Assembly (NCBI GenBank): GCA_003049465.1 | Contig: PYSS01000125.1 | Span: forward strand, 1-64,000 | Origin: Magnaporthiopsis rhizophila | Lineage: Eukaryota > Ascomycota > Sordariomycetes > Magnaporthales > Magnaporthaceae | Direction of reading: 5' to 3' | DNA length: 64,000 bases | In this document: piece by piece, positions 1 through 10,589 of the stretch | Layout: each line of letters opens with the position of its first letter | How positions within the stretch are numbered: the first letter of the stretch is position 1 | The notes under the pieces: model-generated | Database searches by the model: none | The model's input: only the letters and a program-made list of their open reading frames with translations | Told to the model about the DNA's origin: nothing | Position numbers and translations under genes: made by a program

Positions 1-48
1 CAAGCCGTAGGCGTGGCGGACGATAGGGTCGTCGATGGATTCCGACAT
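1..48 (-). CDS. Partial gene at left edge, unidentified N-terminus
   Basis: An ATG read on the minus strand (cat at 46-48) opens a frame that stays open to the window edge, giving 16 residues that begin MSESIDDPIVRHAYGL. The acidic start and the well-placed ATG suggest the first exon of a protein leaving the window to the left. The spacer to the right (49-918) would be its promoter. The product cannot be identified from 16 residues, and a chance frame is not excluded. Confidence 0.4.
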   Translation of the reverse strand, partial: MSESIDDPIVRHAYGL

Positions 49-918
49 TTCCGGTTCCGAGATTCGGATTTTGTGCTTGGTGCTTGGAGGCTGATTTTCT
101 TTTCTCTCCTTTTTTTTTTTCTTTGGGCTGGCTGGAGTTGGTCTTGTTTTTTATTGCAGGATTAATGGAGAAGGACAGGAACGAGTGAGGAGAGCGGATT
201 AAAAGGCGTATGGTGGTGCTTTTTGTTGGAGTTCCGCACCTAAGTTGGCACACTGATGTGTTTGTCTGGTGGTGTGGCCCCCGCTTTTGTTTGGCCAAGC
301 AATAAGTGTGTGTAGCCACCCCCAACTGCCAGCATCTGGCGCAGCTGGCACAGCTGAGCCAGGCGTCAGCGTCAGCGTCAGCATCCTGCTTTACTAGCTC
401 CAGTTTAAAGGCGCATAGCAACATTTGATTGGTTGGGCTTAATTATCCGGGAGGCATGCTTGCTGCGCATGGCGGCGGCTGGAGGCAATGCAAAAGTGGG
501 CTCAAGCTAACCATCTTACAGGCGGGTAATAATAACCGTCGCGTCGAAAATGGATTTTGTGGTGGAAGGTGGAGATACGCGCGCATACAATCGCGTGCAC
601 CCCTAAGGCTTACCCCTATTACAGCATTAATCTGCACTGCCCGACACAGTGTACTGTAACGGAAACCATTTACTGCCTTTGCAGCATTTTTCGCTGCTTA
701 CCTACCCATCAAAACCCTTAATCTTTTAATAAGTTTGGGGGGCTTGCAAGAGCATCCTGCTATCCTCTCACGATGCTCTCCACCCAGCTGCTCACCTCAT
801 GCTCTTACTACGATAGCTTCCCTCCAGCTCCCTAAATCTGGCTCTTTGTAGTAAGTCGTGAGGGTTTGTGACGGTATCTTGAAGTCAAGATGCTTTCCAA
901 CCAGCCGTTGAGAATCTG
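49..918. other. Intergenic spacer
   Basis: No supported gene. The spacer separates a probable leftward gene from the rightward enterotoxin-like gene, so it likely holds both promoters. A T-rich run near 105-122 (about 50 bp upstream of the leftward ATG) resembles the pyrimidine-rich leaders common in filamentous fungi. GCGTCA repeats occur at 361-385. Short open frames here look random. Confidence 0.4.
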
Positions 919-926
919 TATAAAGA
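919..926 (+). promoter_or_regulatory. TATA-like box upstream of the enterotoxin-like gene
   Basis: The sequence TATAAAGA lies about 150 bp upstream of the ATG at 1078. A CT/CA-rich leader follows (about 1010-1075, with a T run at 1024-1031). This is the usual layout of a fungal inducible promoter. The assignment rests on position and consensus only. Confidence 0.35.
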
Positions 927-1077
927 TGTCTGTATATCGTTACCCAAGACCCCCCGATTTCGAAGTTCTGTATCACAAACGCATCCTCGGACAAACCACA
1001 AAGAACACTCGAATCACACATACTTTTTTTTCCCCGCACCCTTATCTATCACAAAGCCGCAACATCCCCCTTTAGCC

Positions 1078-1710
1078 ATGCTCACCCGCGCCTCTCTTCT
1101 CCTCCCTGCCCTCATCCTGTGGCTGGTGGGTGCCGCCCTCGCAGTGCCCGACTTCCTCTATCGAGGCGACACCCGCACTCCCGCAAAGATCAAAGAGGCT
1201 GGCGGCTTCAAGGCCCTCGGCTCCAACAGGGTCTCGATCGAGACGCACGTCTACATGTTCCCCAAGGACACCTACCTGGTCTCCTACTCAGAGAGCAAGG
1301 AGAGGTCCAAGTTCTTCACCGACGACAACGGCTACGTCTATGCCATCGACACGGCCGGCATCACCTTCACAGATGCCGCTGCGTACATTGAGCAGAACAA
1401 GGCCAACTTCGCGGGCGAGATCAAGGCCAAGTTCCAGAACGATGGGGGCAACTGGAGCAAGGATGATCTCGAGTGGGTGACTTCGGCCACTGTTCCCTAC
1501 ACTGCCATCATCGGGTGGAAGAAGGTCACCGGCAGCACTGACGCTGCGTGGGAGAAGAACCCGGATTATACTGGGTGTAAGGCCATGGACGGTCTGCAGA
1601 AGCGGGCGCCGGGCGGTGCTTGTGCCATGCGGCCGCCTGCTGCCAAACCGCCCGCTACTAAGCAGTCTACTGCCAAACGGCCGGCTACTAAGCAGTCTAC
1701 TGGTAAATAG
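1078..1710 (+). CDS. Secreted heat-labile-enterotoxin A-chain-like protein (putative ADP-ribosyltransferase fold)
   Basis: This single-exon frame encodes 210 residues. Residues 1-22 form a clear signal peptide (hydrophobic core LLLPALILWLVGAALA), so it is probably secreted. Directly after it comes R29-G-D-T-R33-T-P-x-x-I with a following G42-G43. This is the Arg-containing NAD-binding signature of the enterotoxin/pertussis-like ADP-ribosyltransferase A-chain family. S69-Y-S71 sits where the family's STS strand is expected. D130-L-E132 sits where the catalytic ExE pair is expected, so the first acidic residue is Asp here. A-I-I-G-W at 143-147 fits the end of the domain. A dibasic KR (175-176) precedes a Pro/Lys/Thr-rich tail with two tandem 10-residue copies (AKPPATKQST, AKRPATKQST). 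Two cysteines (167, 182) are present. Fungal members of this family occur mainly in plant and insect associates; their substrates are mostly unknown. Enzymatic activity is inferred. The frame continues past the TAG (see findings). Confidence 0.72.
   Translation: MLTRASLLLPALILWLVGAALAVPDFLYRGDTRTPAKIKEAGGFKALGSNRVSIETHVYMFPKDTYLVSYSESKERSKFFTDDNGYVYAIDTAGITFTDAAAYIEQNKANFAGEIKAKFQNDGGNWSKDDLEWVTSATVPYTAIIGWKKVTGSTDAAWEKNPDYTGCKAMDGLQKRAPGGACAMRPPAAKPPATKQSTAKRPATKQSTGK
1650..1704 (+). repeat. Tandem ~30-bp repeat in the tail of the enterotoxin-like gene
   Basis: Two adjacent copies of a 30-bp unit containing GCTACTAAGCAGTCTACTG encode the duplicated ten-residue stretch with the core PATKQST just before the stop codon. 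The copies differ at only a few positions, so the duplication is recent or under purifying selection. Confidence 0.75.
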
Positions 1711-1785
1711 CAGCCTAACCGCCAGCAGCCCGCCAGCAGCCAACTCGCCAGCAACCAACTCGCCAGCAGCCAACTCGGCAGGGAA
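1711..1785 (+). repeat. 15-bp codon-phased tandem repeat directly after the stop codon
   Basis: Five consecutive 15-bp units (1711, 1726, 1741, 1756, 1771) follow the TAG at 1708-1710. Units three and four are CAACTCGCCAGCAAC and CAACTCGCCAGCAGC; the outer units are diverged. In the frame of the preceding gene they read as five-residue units of the form Q-(L/P)-A-S-(S/N). No stop occurs in that frame until TAG at 1855-1857, which gives 48 sense codons beyond the annotated end. Confidence 0.7.
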
Positions 1786-1857
1786 CGACCCAACGGCGGT
1801 CTGCTACCCAGCAGCAACGCCGCGGGTAAGCAAACAAAACCAGGCGCTCGAAATTAG

Positions 1858-2339
1858 GATATGAGGATTTTAGAAACAGATATACAGAGCTGAAGTAAGC
1901 CCATAGTAAGACTGTACAGGTGTTGGGTGTTTGGAAAGTTATTTTTTTGTTAGGAGAATATATAAAAACGATTTTTGTCGGAATTATATTCCGCCTCTTT
2001 TCCGGCGCATGCAAAGGGAGACAGAGTCACTTGGTTTGGGCCAAAGGAAGGACCTGATTGCAGGGCTTGGGCCCCTGGCTTGGGCCCCTGGCTTGGGCCC
2101 CTCCCCAACAATGGTTCGGCGGAACTAGGAACTGGGCAGCGACACTTCATAGCGGCGGCGGCAGCGCAGCAGCATCGAGGGAAAACGGTCGCTGGCCGCA
2201 GGGCCAGATTTCTGGTTTCTGGGCAGGTTGTCGACGATAAGAAAGCTGTAAGTCGGAGTACCCCCTGTTCGCCCACCCCCCTGTTCGACCACCTTTTCCC
2301 CATGCAAACAGGTGAAAACTCACCGTTTTTACAACGTAA
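1858..2339. other. Intergenic spacer between convergent genes
   Basis: Lies between the end of the enterotoxin-like gene and the end of the decayed glycoside hydrolase. It should hold both 3' ends. No coding frame is credible. It contains the exact 13-bp triplication listed separately and a second imperfect C-rich duplication around 2262-2290. Confidence 0.5.
2064..2102. repeat. Exact 3 x 13-bp tandem repeat
   Basis: The unit ggcttgggcccct occurs three times head to tail without mismatch at 2064-2076, 2077-2089 and 2090-2102. Each unit contains the palindrome GGGCCC. It lies in the convergent spacer and is not coding. Confidence 0.95.
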
Positions 2340-5300
2340 TTAAAAATCGAATAAAAATCGCAAAGGCAGAGACCCGGCATTGCGCACCTCACCCAAGATG
2401 GTGCGTAGGTAGTTCCAGAGCGGCGTAGCCGCCACGATCAGCACATCATTCTCCTTTTCCTCCTCCTCACCGTCGTCCCCGCGCACGAGGTACGGCGTGA
2501 CATCGACCGTCGGCGCCAGCAGGTCCAGCGGCTGGCGTGGCGGTCCCGTTGACGAACAGGCGCGCCGTGTGCGGCATCGGCGCGGGCAGCGATATGTACG
2601 CACCGCCCGCGGCGCCCGCAGGCAGCCGGAAGCGGGCCGTGTAGTATCCCACGCCGGACGCGTTGACGAGCTCCGGGATGGCGGACCAGGGCAGCAGAGA
2701 CGGCAACGTGTGCGTCGTGTTGTGCTTCGTGGCAGGCGCGGCCGCGTCCGAGAAGTTGGCGGGCGCGGTCCAGTGCTCGGCCACCAGGGTCCAGTTTGTG
2801 AGGGCGAAGGGAGGTAGCTGTGGCGCGGCCAGGGTGTGGCATGTCCCGTCCGAGAGCGTGACGTCGCCTCCTGGCCCGCCGCCGCCGCCGCCGACGTGTA
2901 GGGAAATGCTGCCTGTAGTTTCGTTGAAATCGGCGCGGATGACGGAGGGCGGGGCCGAGACCATGTGCGTCGACGGTGTGGGAATCTCGGACCCCAGCTT
3001 GTCGGAAAACGCGATGACGACCGTCTGGTTGCCCTCCATGGAGAGCGGGATCGTGGTGCTGGACCTGTCCTGCTTGTACGTCAAAACCGGCTTCCGCTCG
3101 CCCGTCCAGGCGTTGAACAGGTACGGCTTCTTGGCGCTCGAGACGACAATCTCGCCCGACGCCGGCGTCAGGTCGCTGTACACAAGCGCATAGTCGATGT
3201 CGTCGTCGGCTGCCGACGATTCTCGCCAGGTCGTGTACCAGGTCCTGTTGGTCACGGCTCTGACGCGGGGCTTCAGGCCAAGCGAGGAGAGATGCGCGGC
3301 CACGCCGCCGGCGGCAACCTGGTGGACGTTGGGGTTTGACGTCAAGGTCGACAGCAGATCTGAAAAGTCCGTCGCCGTCCCGCCGTCCTTCTGGGCGTAG
3401 AAGCCGGGGACGCCGCCGCTGAGGATGACGGGCAGGCCGGCCGCGGCAAACTGCTGGAGGCTTGGAGACGGCGTCCAGGGTCAGGTTCTGGCTGCTCTGG
3501 ACCACGATGGCCTTCCACGCCGGACCGTCTGGTCCAAGCACACTGTTTCTGACGGTGGCCTGGGGGAGGTCGAAGTTTGTCTGGTGATATATGCGAGTAC
3601 GCCCACCCTACACACGACCTCTAATGTTAGCATTTCGGACAAAACCCAAACGAAAAAAGACCATGGACAAGAGGGCGCAACCAACCGTTTTCTAGCAAAT
3701 CAGCTGCCTCGTACCCAACCGCAAACGGCGTCGAGACCGTCTGCTTCATGTAAACCGCCACGTCGACCCTCGGCACGCCCGACTGTTGCACCAGCTGCGT
3801 CCTGCCCATGTAAGCGAGCACTTCGGCGAGGCCGTGGTCCCACGACGGCTGCTTGTCCGACCACAGCTCCGAGACCAGGTAGCCAAAAGCCGTATAACCG
3901 GGCCAGGTGGTGGCGTAGTAGTTGCCCGTGTACGACTGGCCGTGGATGACGAGCTGGTTGACGCCGCCGGCAAAGGCCCGGTTGGTCGAGAACAACAGGC
4001 TGGAGGCGAGGTACCGGTAGCCCTGCGGCTGCGCGGCGCCGAGCTCGTTCGAGATGACGCGCTTCCCCGCCAGGTTCGCCGGCCCCGAGAACTGGCGGTA
4101 CCAATCGATGTTGTCGACAAACGTCAGGCTTTCGCACTCGGGCGCGTCCATGTTGGGCACCGTGGCCAGCATGTCGAGCGGCAGGTTGTACCCCGGCTGC
4201 GCCGAGAACTGCGTCTTCAGAGCGTCGTGGCTCCAGCTGGTGAGCGTGTCGAGATACTCTCAATACCCGTCGACAAGGGCGGCGTGGAAATCGTGCACGT
4301 AGCCGGCGCCCCGGTCTGGCGAGTCGAGGACGCACTGGAACGGACCGGGGCTTGCCGTCTGGATGGCCAGGTTGTTCTGCTCAAAGGTTAACAGGGGCAG
4401 GAACGGTATCCGTTGACCTTCTGAAAGCGGGCGGCCATTGATTTCGACCACGAGATGTTGGACGAAACCTCGACGCTATCCTCCCATGCTGTCCAAAGAG
4501 AGATTCGTTCATCAGCAAAGGGGGCGAGGTGGCGGTGCTCGGAGAAATCTCGCACTCACCATAGTTTCCGACCTTTTCCAGCAGCTCCCTGGTCGAGTCC
4601 GTGAGGATGTGGTCCTCTCAGAACTTGGCCACCACCCGGGCGCGCCGGCGCCAGAGAAATGATCGACGTTGAGCGACCCCTTGTCAAAGATGGTCGTGTG
4701 CTTGGTCGCGTCGTAGTGAACATTTTTGTTCAAAGAAAGCTTCTGGTCAAAGGCAAACAGCCGGTAGGAACCTGTCAAATCCGAGCCGACGGGCAGCGTC
4801 AAGGATATCTCCCCCGCCGTATTCGAAACGGACGCGGTCCACTCGACGAGGCTGCCGTGGCGCAGCACATAGTGCTCGTAGGTGAAGTTGACGGGCTTCC
4901 AGAAGCTGAAGACCTCTCTCGCGACCGTCTTTTGTGACACCACGGCCGCGGTCACGACGGCCACCAACTCGCCCGTGCCCCAGCCGGGCAGCACGCCGCG
5001 GAAAACCCCGTCGTCCCCGACGGCCGCGGTGAAGGGCACCAGATCCCACTGCAGACCCTCGTCGTCGGTGCGGGCGGGCACCCCCCCTGGCCCTGGTTGG
5101 GGTCTATGGCAAAGTCCATGACCATGCCGTGGTCGCGGTGCGCCTCGAGCGCGGCCCGAAAGACGGTGCCGAACTGGGGCGTCCCGAAGCCGGACTCGGA
5201 CCAGTCGGCCCCCGGCGGCATGGGGTCGATGGTTGCGCCGTACTGAAAATAGGGGACGAGCTCGACGCGCGCCGGCCCGATGGCCCCGGCCGACGCGATG

Positions 5301-5473
5301 TCCGCCTTCACCATCTCCAGGTCGACGCTCGAGTCCAGTAGCCAGTAGCGAAACCGCGGGCGCACGAGGGACGAGGGCTGCTGGAAGGTGCCGCCGTTGA
5401 AGGGCGAGCCTGCCTGGCTGGAGCCGGCAGCGGCCGCGGCTGCTACGGCCGAGGCGAGGAATACGAGTTTCAT
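2340..5473 (-). pseudogene. Decayed GH106-like (alpha-L-rhamnosidase-type) secreted glycoside hydrolase
   Basis: The start is ATG at 5471-5473 followed by a good signal peptide (MKLVFLASAVAAAAAAGSSQA). Fragments in alternating frames read as one roughly 1000-residue protein of the large secreted fungal GH106-like family: RPRFRYWLLDSSVDLE, VMDFAIDPNQGQGG, FVDNIDWYRQFSGPANLAG, then AYISLPAPMPHTARLFVNG and a C-terminal sugar-binding beta-domain ending at TAA 2340-2342. Two introns still fit consensus (4489-4559 and 3609-3685). Breaks seen: a frame change at a 7-G run (5081-5087), a frame change near 4637-4642, TGA at 4618-4620 in K-F-*-E-D-H-I-L, a frame change near 4403, TGA at 4260-4262 in V-D-G-Y-*-E-Y-L, and frame changes near 3576, 3460 and 2535. 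Frames were assigned from the internal continuity of the family sequence. Sequencing error is the alternative, but the multi-kilobase genes nearby have none. Family assignment is from memory of related proteins; the substrate is not established. Confidence 0.8.
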
Positions 5474-6583
5474 GTTTGCGAATCTCTGTGTCGTCTCGCC
5501 GCCGGCTGGCTGGCGCCTGTCTGGTGACGACTGCTGCGAGAGGTGCCACCGGGACGGCGAGTCTGGGTATTAATAGCTGAGGAAGGTAAAAGTTTTATAG
5601 ATGCCGCAGGCCGTTCATGTAATCACATGCTCGAATACCATGGAGATTCACATACCCGTATTCTTACTTATTTGCACGGGTCAAAAGCGCCCGCTGGATC
5701 GGCCCTTCGGGGAGGATCAAGGGCCGATCCAGCGGGTGTGGAGACGGATGATGGAGGCGCGCCCTTGCATTGTCCTGCTGCGGGAGATCCGCCCACATAC
5801 AGCAACTTTGTCTGTGTTGATATCCAGGTGCCCGGAGAGAGGGACGGTGATCTCGGCACAATTTGTATGGAGTGACGGTTACGCCGTCTCGCACTCGGCG
5901 TGGAGTCGGAGCGGGGTTGGGGGAAGTGGATGAAGCTGTTGGCAGTTGATGCGTGGGCCTTACGTTGGTTTGTTCTCGGATCTCTCGATCTGGGGGGAAA
6001 TTTCCTCCACCTCCCACGAGCAGCCTCATCCACGCCGCGTATCTTCTGCACCATGTCACGTTCCGGGGCAGTTTGGTCGGCCACGCGGTTCGCGCAGAAA
6101 GTCATTTTGAGCCCCCACCACGGCCCCAGCTCGGCCACTTGCCATAAAACGATGCACAACAGCTACAAACAGCAAAGAAGGAAGACCGCCTCCCACCTCT
6201 CCGAATTTCCCCACCTGTTTTTATGTAATGCTGGAAAATGGGAAATGATACCGCCCGTTTTCCCCTATAACGTGTACCTGGTATATAGGTGACCTTCCTT
6301 GGCGTCAAATCTAGGATATCGCAATGACATCACATCTCGCCGACGAAAAACTCCCCGAAGGCATCTCACGCCTTGTCCCGTCTGTAAAATGCCCGCCAAC
6401 CCTGAGCTCCCGTAGCGATCGGAGCCACTGTCCTTTTCTTTTTCGTAGCGATTTATAGCAAGATGTCGATATGTGCGGTAGCAAAAAGGGCCGGTGGTTG
6501 TGCTTCTTATAGCTTGGCTGACAGACACGTTCCAGACGAAGACGCCGCGCGCCTCAACCAACCACCAGCCCACAGCTTTGCCG
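5474..6583. other. Intergenic spacer upstream of the decayed hydrolase
   Basis: No credible gene. The spacer lies between the 5' end of the decayed hydrolase and the 3' end of PCF11. The perfect 18-bp hairpin (5690-5736) is its one strong structural feature. A GTATATAGGTGA stretch near 6281-6292 is AT-rich but has no gene attached. Confidence 0.5.
5690..5736. repeat. Perfect 18-bp inverted repeat with 11-nt loop
   Basis: The left arm cccgctggatcggccctt (5690-5707) is exactly complementary to the right arm aagggccgatccagcggg (5719-5736). The spacer is 5708-5718. The stem is GC-rich (12 of 18 pairs) and has no mismatch; the next outer pair would be G-T. It sits about 220 bp upstream of the ATG of the decayed hydrolase. 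Confidence 0.95.
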
Positions 6584-9298
6584 TCAATACGGCAGCTCGT
6601 CGTAGTTTATACGCCCGGGGTCCATCTTGAGCTTGTTCCGCATCCGGTGATCACTCTGCTGTTTTCACAATAGCAAAAAGCATTAACATCTCTCTTGCCA
6701 CTCTTCCCACAAAAGAAAAATATTGTTCACCATACCTCAGCCTTCCGCTTGCCCAGTACAGGCTCAGGCGTAGCACGCGCATGCCTGCCCCCGACCCCGG
6801 GCCCAGCCCCGGTATCGCCACCCGTGACCTCGCTGTGGCACGAAGCGTGAAACACGCGGTCGGCGCCGACGCGCGTCGCGTCCGTCCAGACCCAGTCCTG
6901 GACCTCCTCGAGCCACTGCATCTGGAACTTCTCCTGACAGATGGGGCAGACCATGTTTGTGGACCCGGCGTCGGGCACTCGGATCCAGCGCCGTTTGCTG
7001 CCGCTGCCGCCGCCGCTGCCGCCCGCCTTGCCGTCGCCGCCGCCGCCGCTCGCCCCGCTGTTGTCCGTCCCCTCGGCCGCGGCCAACCCACCGCACGAGG
7101 ACGCGTTGGCGCCGCCGTCGGCGGCATGGTCCGTGTCGATGGCCTCGCGCGACGACACCCAGTCCTTGGGGTCGACGTAGAAGCTGCGGTGCTGGCCCTT
7201 CTTCTCGGCCTCGGCGAGCCGCTGATGCACCCGGAAGTGCCAGTCCATGTGCGCCGTCTTCATGGCCTTTCCCTTTTGGTCGGTCTTGAACCGTCGCCCG
7301 CACTGCGTGCACGGCTTGCCTAGGTCCTCGTGCAGCGTCGCGATGAGGTACAGACGTGGCCTATTTTTTGTTGGGCAAAGGAAGTATATCATGTGGTTAG
7401 GTGCATGCCTCCTCAGGGTTACATGTAGACGAATGAAAGAGTGCAGAACACTAACCGCTTCAATGACTGAGTGTTGAGAGAAATGTCCCCAAGTGGCTCG
7501 CTGACCCCAGGACCCAGCGGCGCAATAACGCCGGGCAAGCTCATGCCGAGAGAAACGGGGGTCGGCGCGATCACCGGGACGACCGACGACGACGCGCCAG
7601 CAACGCCCAGCGGCGCAACCGGTGCCGGAGCAGGCGGTAGCAGGCCCGAGGAACGCAGCATGGCCATCAGGGCCATGGGATCTGCTGCTGCCGCCGGAGG
7701 AGCCGGTGCCGGTGCTGTAGCTAGTGGTGCAGCTGGTGGTGGCGATCGGAGAACAGCAGCCAAGCCGGCCGGGAGCGTCGCGGCCGCGACCGCAGGTTGT
7801 GGCGGCGGCGGCGCTGGTGCAACTGGCGCTGCCGTCTGGCGGCCGGCAGCCAGCAGCGCAGCCAGCGCGCCCTTGCCCAGCAGCGCGTCCACCGAGAGCG
7901 GGACCGCCGGGGGCGCCGAGGCCGGGGGTGCTACTGGGGCGGCGACCACCGGAGGCGTGAGTGTGCTGTAGCGGGCAGCATAGTCTGTTGCCGCCGGAGG
8001 TTGCTGCGGCGGCGGCAGTGCGTGGGCGGCGTTGGCGCCGGCCCTGGTCTTTACGGACAGTTCATCAACCTGGTTCTTGACAAGCACTAGCTGATCCCTC
8101 GGCAGGCTACCCTGCTGCAGTATTACTTGCAGGTCCAACAGCGCCTTGAGTTTTGTCTGCAACACAGCGTCATACGGGTTCCTCGCAATCTCCGTCTTCG
8201 TCGCCGCCACCAGTTGCGTGATATCACTGTTCAAGGCATCTATGCTTATGCTGTCCTGCCCCGGCGGCCCATATGCGAGACCTGCCGGTGCAGACGGCGG
8301 TGGCTGGTGGGACAGTATTGGCATTCCCTGCATTTACGGAGAAAGCGATCAAGCGGAGACATACTTGTTAGCTCGTTCTACATATCAAGAACGCAGGACA
8401 CAGGCCTAGTCAAGAGGCCAAGAGGCGCAGAAAGTGGGGAGAGGAGAGGAAGCCCGAGGAGAGTTCCTACCTGAGGGTTGTGGTGCGCAGGATACCCCTG
8501 CTGCATCGGCGTTTCTGACGGTCTGCCGTTGGGCCCGCTAGGGGGAGCAAAAGCGTGGCCGTAAGGATTCCGAGGCCCGCCAGGAGGTGTCGGGGTCTCG
8601 CGGTATGGCCCGTTGGGCGGCCTGGCCCGCCCGCCGGCGAGGAGCTGCTGTTGGCTTCGCATCTGCTCCTGCTGGGCCTGCAGGGCCGACGTCCTCGCTT
8701 TTATGAGCGCGTTCTCGATCGGGCGGACCGTGTCAGGCGGGAAAACGGGCCTGGTGTCCAGAGAGCCGGGCACAGGCTCCTTCCACGTCTTGAGCATCTC
8801 GTCCATCTTGCGCCGCGTGCCATTATCAACCGAGGCGTAGGCCTCCATAAATGTCTGGTAGAGCTTTCGGCCGAAGAACAGTGTGTAGGGCGTTCCGACG
8901 TTCTTCACGATCGAATCCAGGAGGTACAGGGCTGGCAGTTTCCTCGGGGCGACCACCTAGGTGAAGGACTCAGTTAGCAGGCGAGTTCCTCAAGAGGGCG
9001 GGCACACGAAGACTGAACCATCTCGAGTCTGTCATAGGGGAATATATGCCGCATGCGCCTACGGGACAAACGCCCAGCACACTGGCTATACAGACACTCC
9101 TGAAAGGTGCCAATCTGGAAATGAACCTACTTGCTTAATGTGGTCTATCAAAACCTCGGCGATGGCATGTGCCGCCTCTGTGTTTTCGCGTGCTATCAGG
9201 GTCAGGTTGCTGATCTCAACCCGCGAGTTCATGGTCAGTCCATCCAGAGCGTCGCGGTAGTCCTCGGCCACGGCGGCCGCATGATCTTCCTGAGACAT
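6584..9298 (-). CDS. pcf11: mRNA cleavage and polyadenylation factor subunit PCF11 (CF IA)
   Basis: Five exons join in frame into 741 residues: 9298-9131, 8956-8471, 8327-7456, 7360-6736 and 6658-6584; the last acceptor could also leave 6655 as the first exon base. The N-terminus is an RNA polymerase II CTD-interacting domain (about residues 1-140), with SRVEISNLTLIARENTE and APRKLPALYLLDSIVKNVG typical of PCF11. A Gln/Pro-rich middle follows, then a helical stretch (SDITQLVAATKTEIARNP) and a long Pro/Ala-rich linker. The C-terminal half has two zinc motifs, C526-x2-C529...H550-x3-H554 and C647-x2-C650 with a following H/C pair, separated by a Gly-rich insert. This is the zinc-finger pair around the CLP1-binding region. 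The product acts in the nucleus in 3'-end cleavage and transcription termination. Length is close to other ascomycete PCF11 proteins. Confidence 0.9.
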
Positions 9299-10589
9299 GG
9301 CGACGACGAGCCTGGAGAAGGACTAGGAGAAAAGAAGACGGTTGTAGCTGTGGCCTGTGGTCGTAGCACGCAGAGGAGGGAGCTGCAGGCAGACTCCTGG
9401 CGGAGACGTTATCTGACGATGTCGCTTCCCGTTTGTCCCTCCACCCTCGCCGTCCCCCGAATCGATCAAGAAGCTGGGCGGGGATGGGATTATGATGGTG
9501 AATCAGTGGCAAAATCAGAGGCTGTTTGCGCAGACGGGTGGGTGTTGGCGACTTGACGCGCCGGGCAAGAAAGAAAAAAAAAGTGCAGCAGCAGAAGCAG
9601 CGGCGCAGCGGCAGGATGTTCTATCAATATCCAACTGCTAAAAGCCTCTTCCTTTCAATCCTTTTTTTCCCACGTTGCGCGTATTTTCTATTCTTCCCTT
9701 GCGCTTCTCTTTCTTGCACGAGCGATTCTTGCAGACGTTATGTCTCGCCTTTCTCCGTTGCCCTGCCTCGCTCGGCACGGGTTTATCCCTCCTCCGGAAC
9801 CGTGTCTGGTGGGCGACAGTAGGCGAAAAAATATGCGCCGCTCCGCTGTCAAGCCGGGATCAAAGGAACGCCAGCAAGCCCAGACACAACCACGCAACGA
9901 ACTGCCGGGAGTCAAAGACGGCCAGGCGCGCACGCGCGCGCGGAAACAAAGTCGTCCACTCCGATCTGCTTCCCTGGGCGTTTGCGAGCGGAGCGCGGAA
10001 GCAATCAAACAATCGTTTGGGCGCTCCCGTCGGGATCGGAGGTCGAGAAGCGCGCGCGACGGGAAGGGAGGGGATCGATTAATCGATTGCCGTCACAGAC
10101 GTCGCAACAGCCGGAAATTATACCTAGGTGGTGAGTCTCGAAGAAGTCCACAAGAGCGAGGGGAAGAATTGCGCGAGCCGAAAGCTCAGGCAGCAGCGAA
10201 ATGTGTGTCGTCAGGACTGTTCGATGACTACGAGTTCAGTTTCAAGCGAGTGAGCAAAAAAAAGAAGGAAGTCGTCAGACGCGCGAGGTGGGTAAAAAGA
10301 GTGGCTCCGCGTGGCATTGAGTGGAGGTGCCACCAGCTCTAGCTCCCAACCGCAACCGGATCGATCGTAGCGTGGCGGGCGGGGGCAAGAATGGTGGCTG
10401 GAACGTTAGGTAACCATCGGGCGTGTGCATGCGACAGCCATCTGCGTCAGCCGCCGATGTCACGTGGTGGCTGAGGAAGGGAGCTTGGACAGGAAAAATA
10501 ACAGCCATCAACCATCCATCCGAGAAGCTGACAAGGGACCTCAACAAAGACGACAAAAAGGAATCGCACAAGGTCGTCTCTAGAATTTC
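9299..10589. other. Intergenic spacer upstream of PCF11
   Basis: Holds the PCF11 promoter and leader. A CG-alternating stretch (about 9926-9943, GCGCGC blocks) and a perfect 14-bp palindrome atcgattaatcgat (10074-10087) are visible. Open frames running through the region show no protein-like features. Confidence 0.4.

Noticed and set aside
4260..4620. Repeat-induced point mutation as the cause of the two TGA stops in the GH106-like gene
   Set aside because: The inferred changes are not in the CpA context, the region is not AT-enriched, and most lesions are indels.
7471..7971. Plus-strand frame opposite PCF11
   Set aside because: Antisense shadow of the Pro/Ala-rich linker; the minus-strand frame has the family motifs and correct splice phases.
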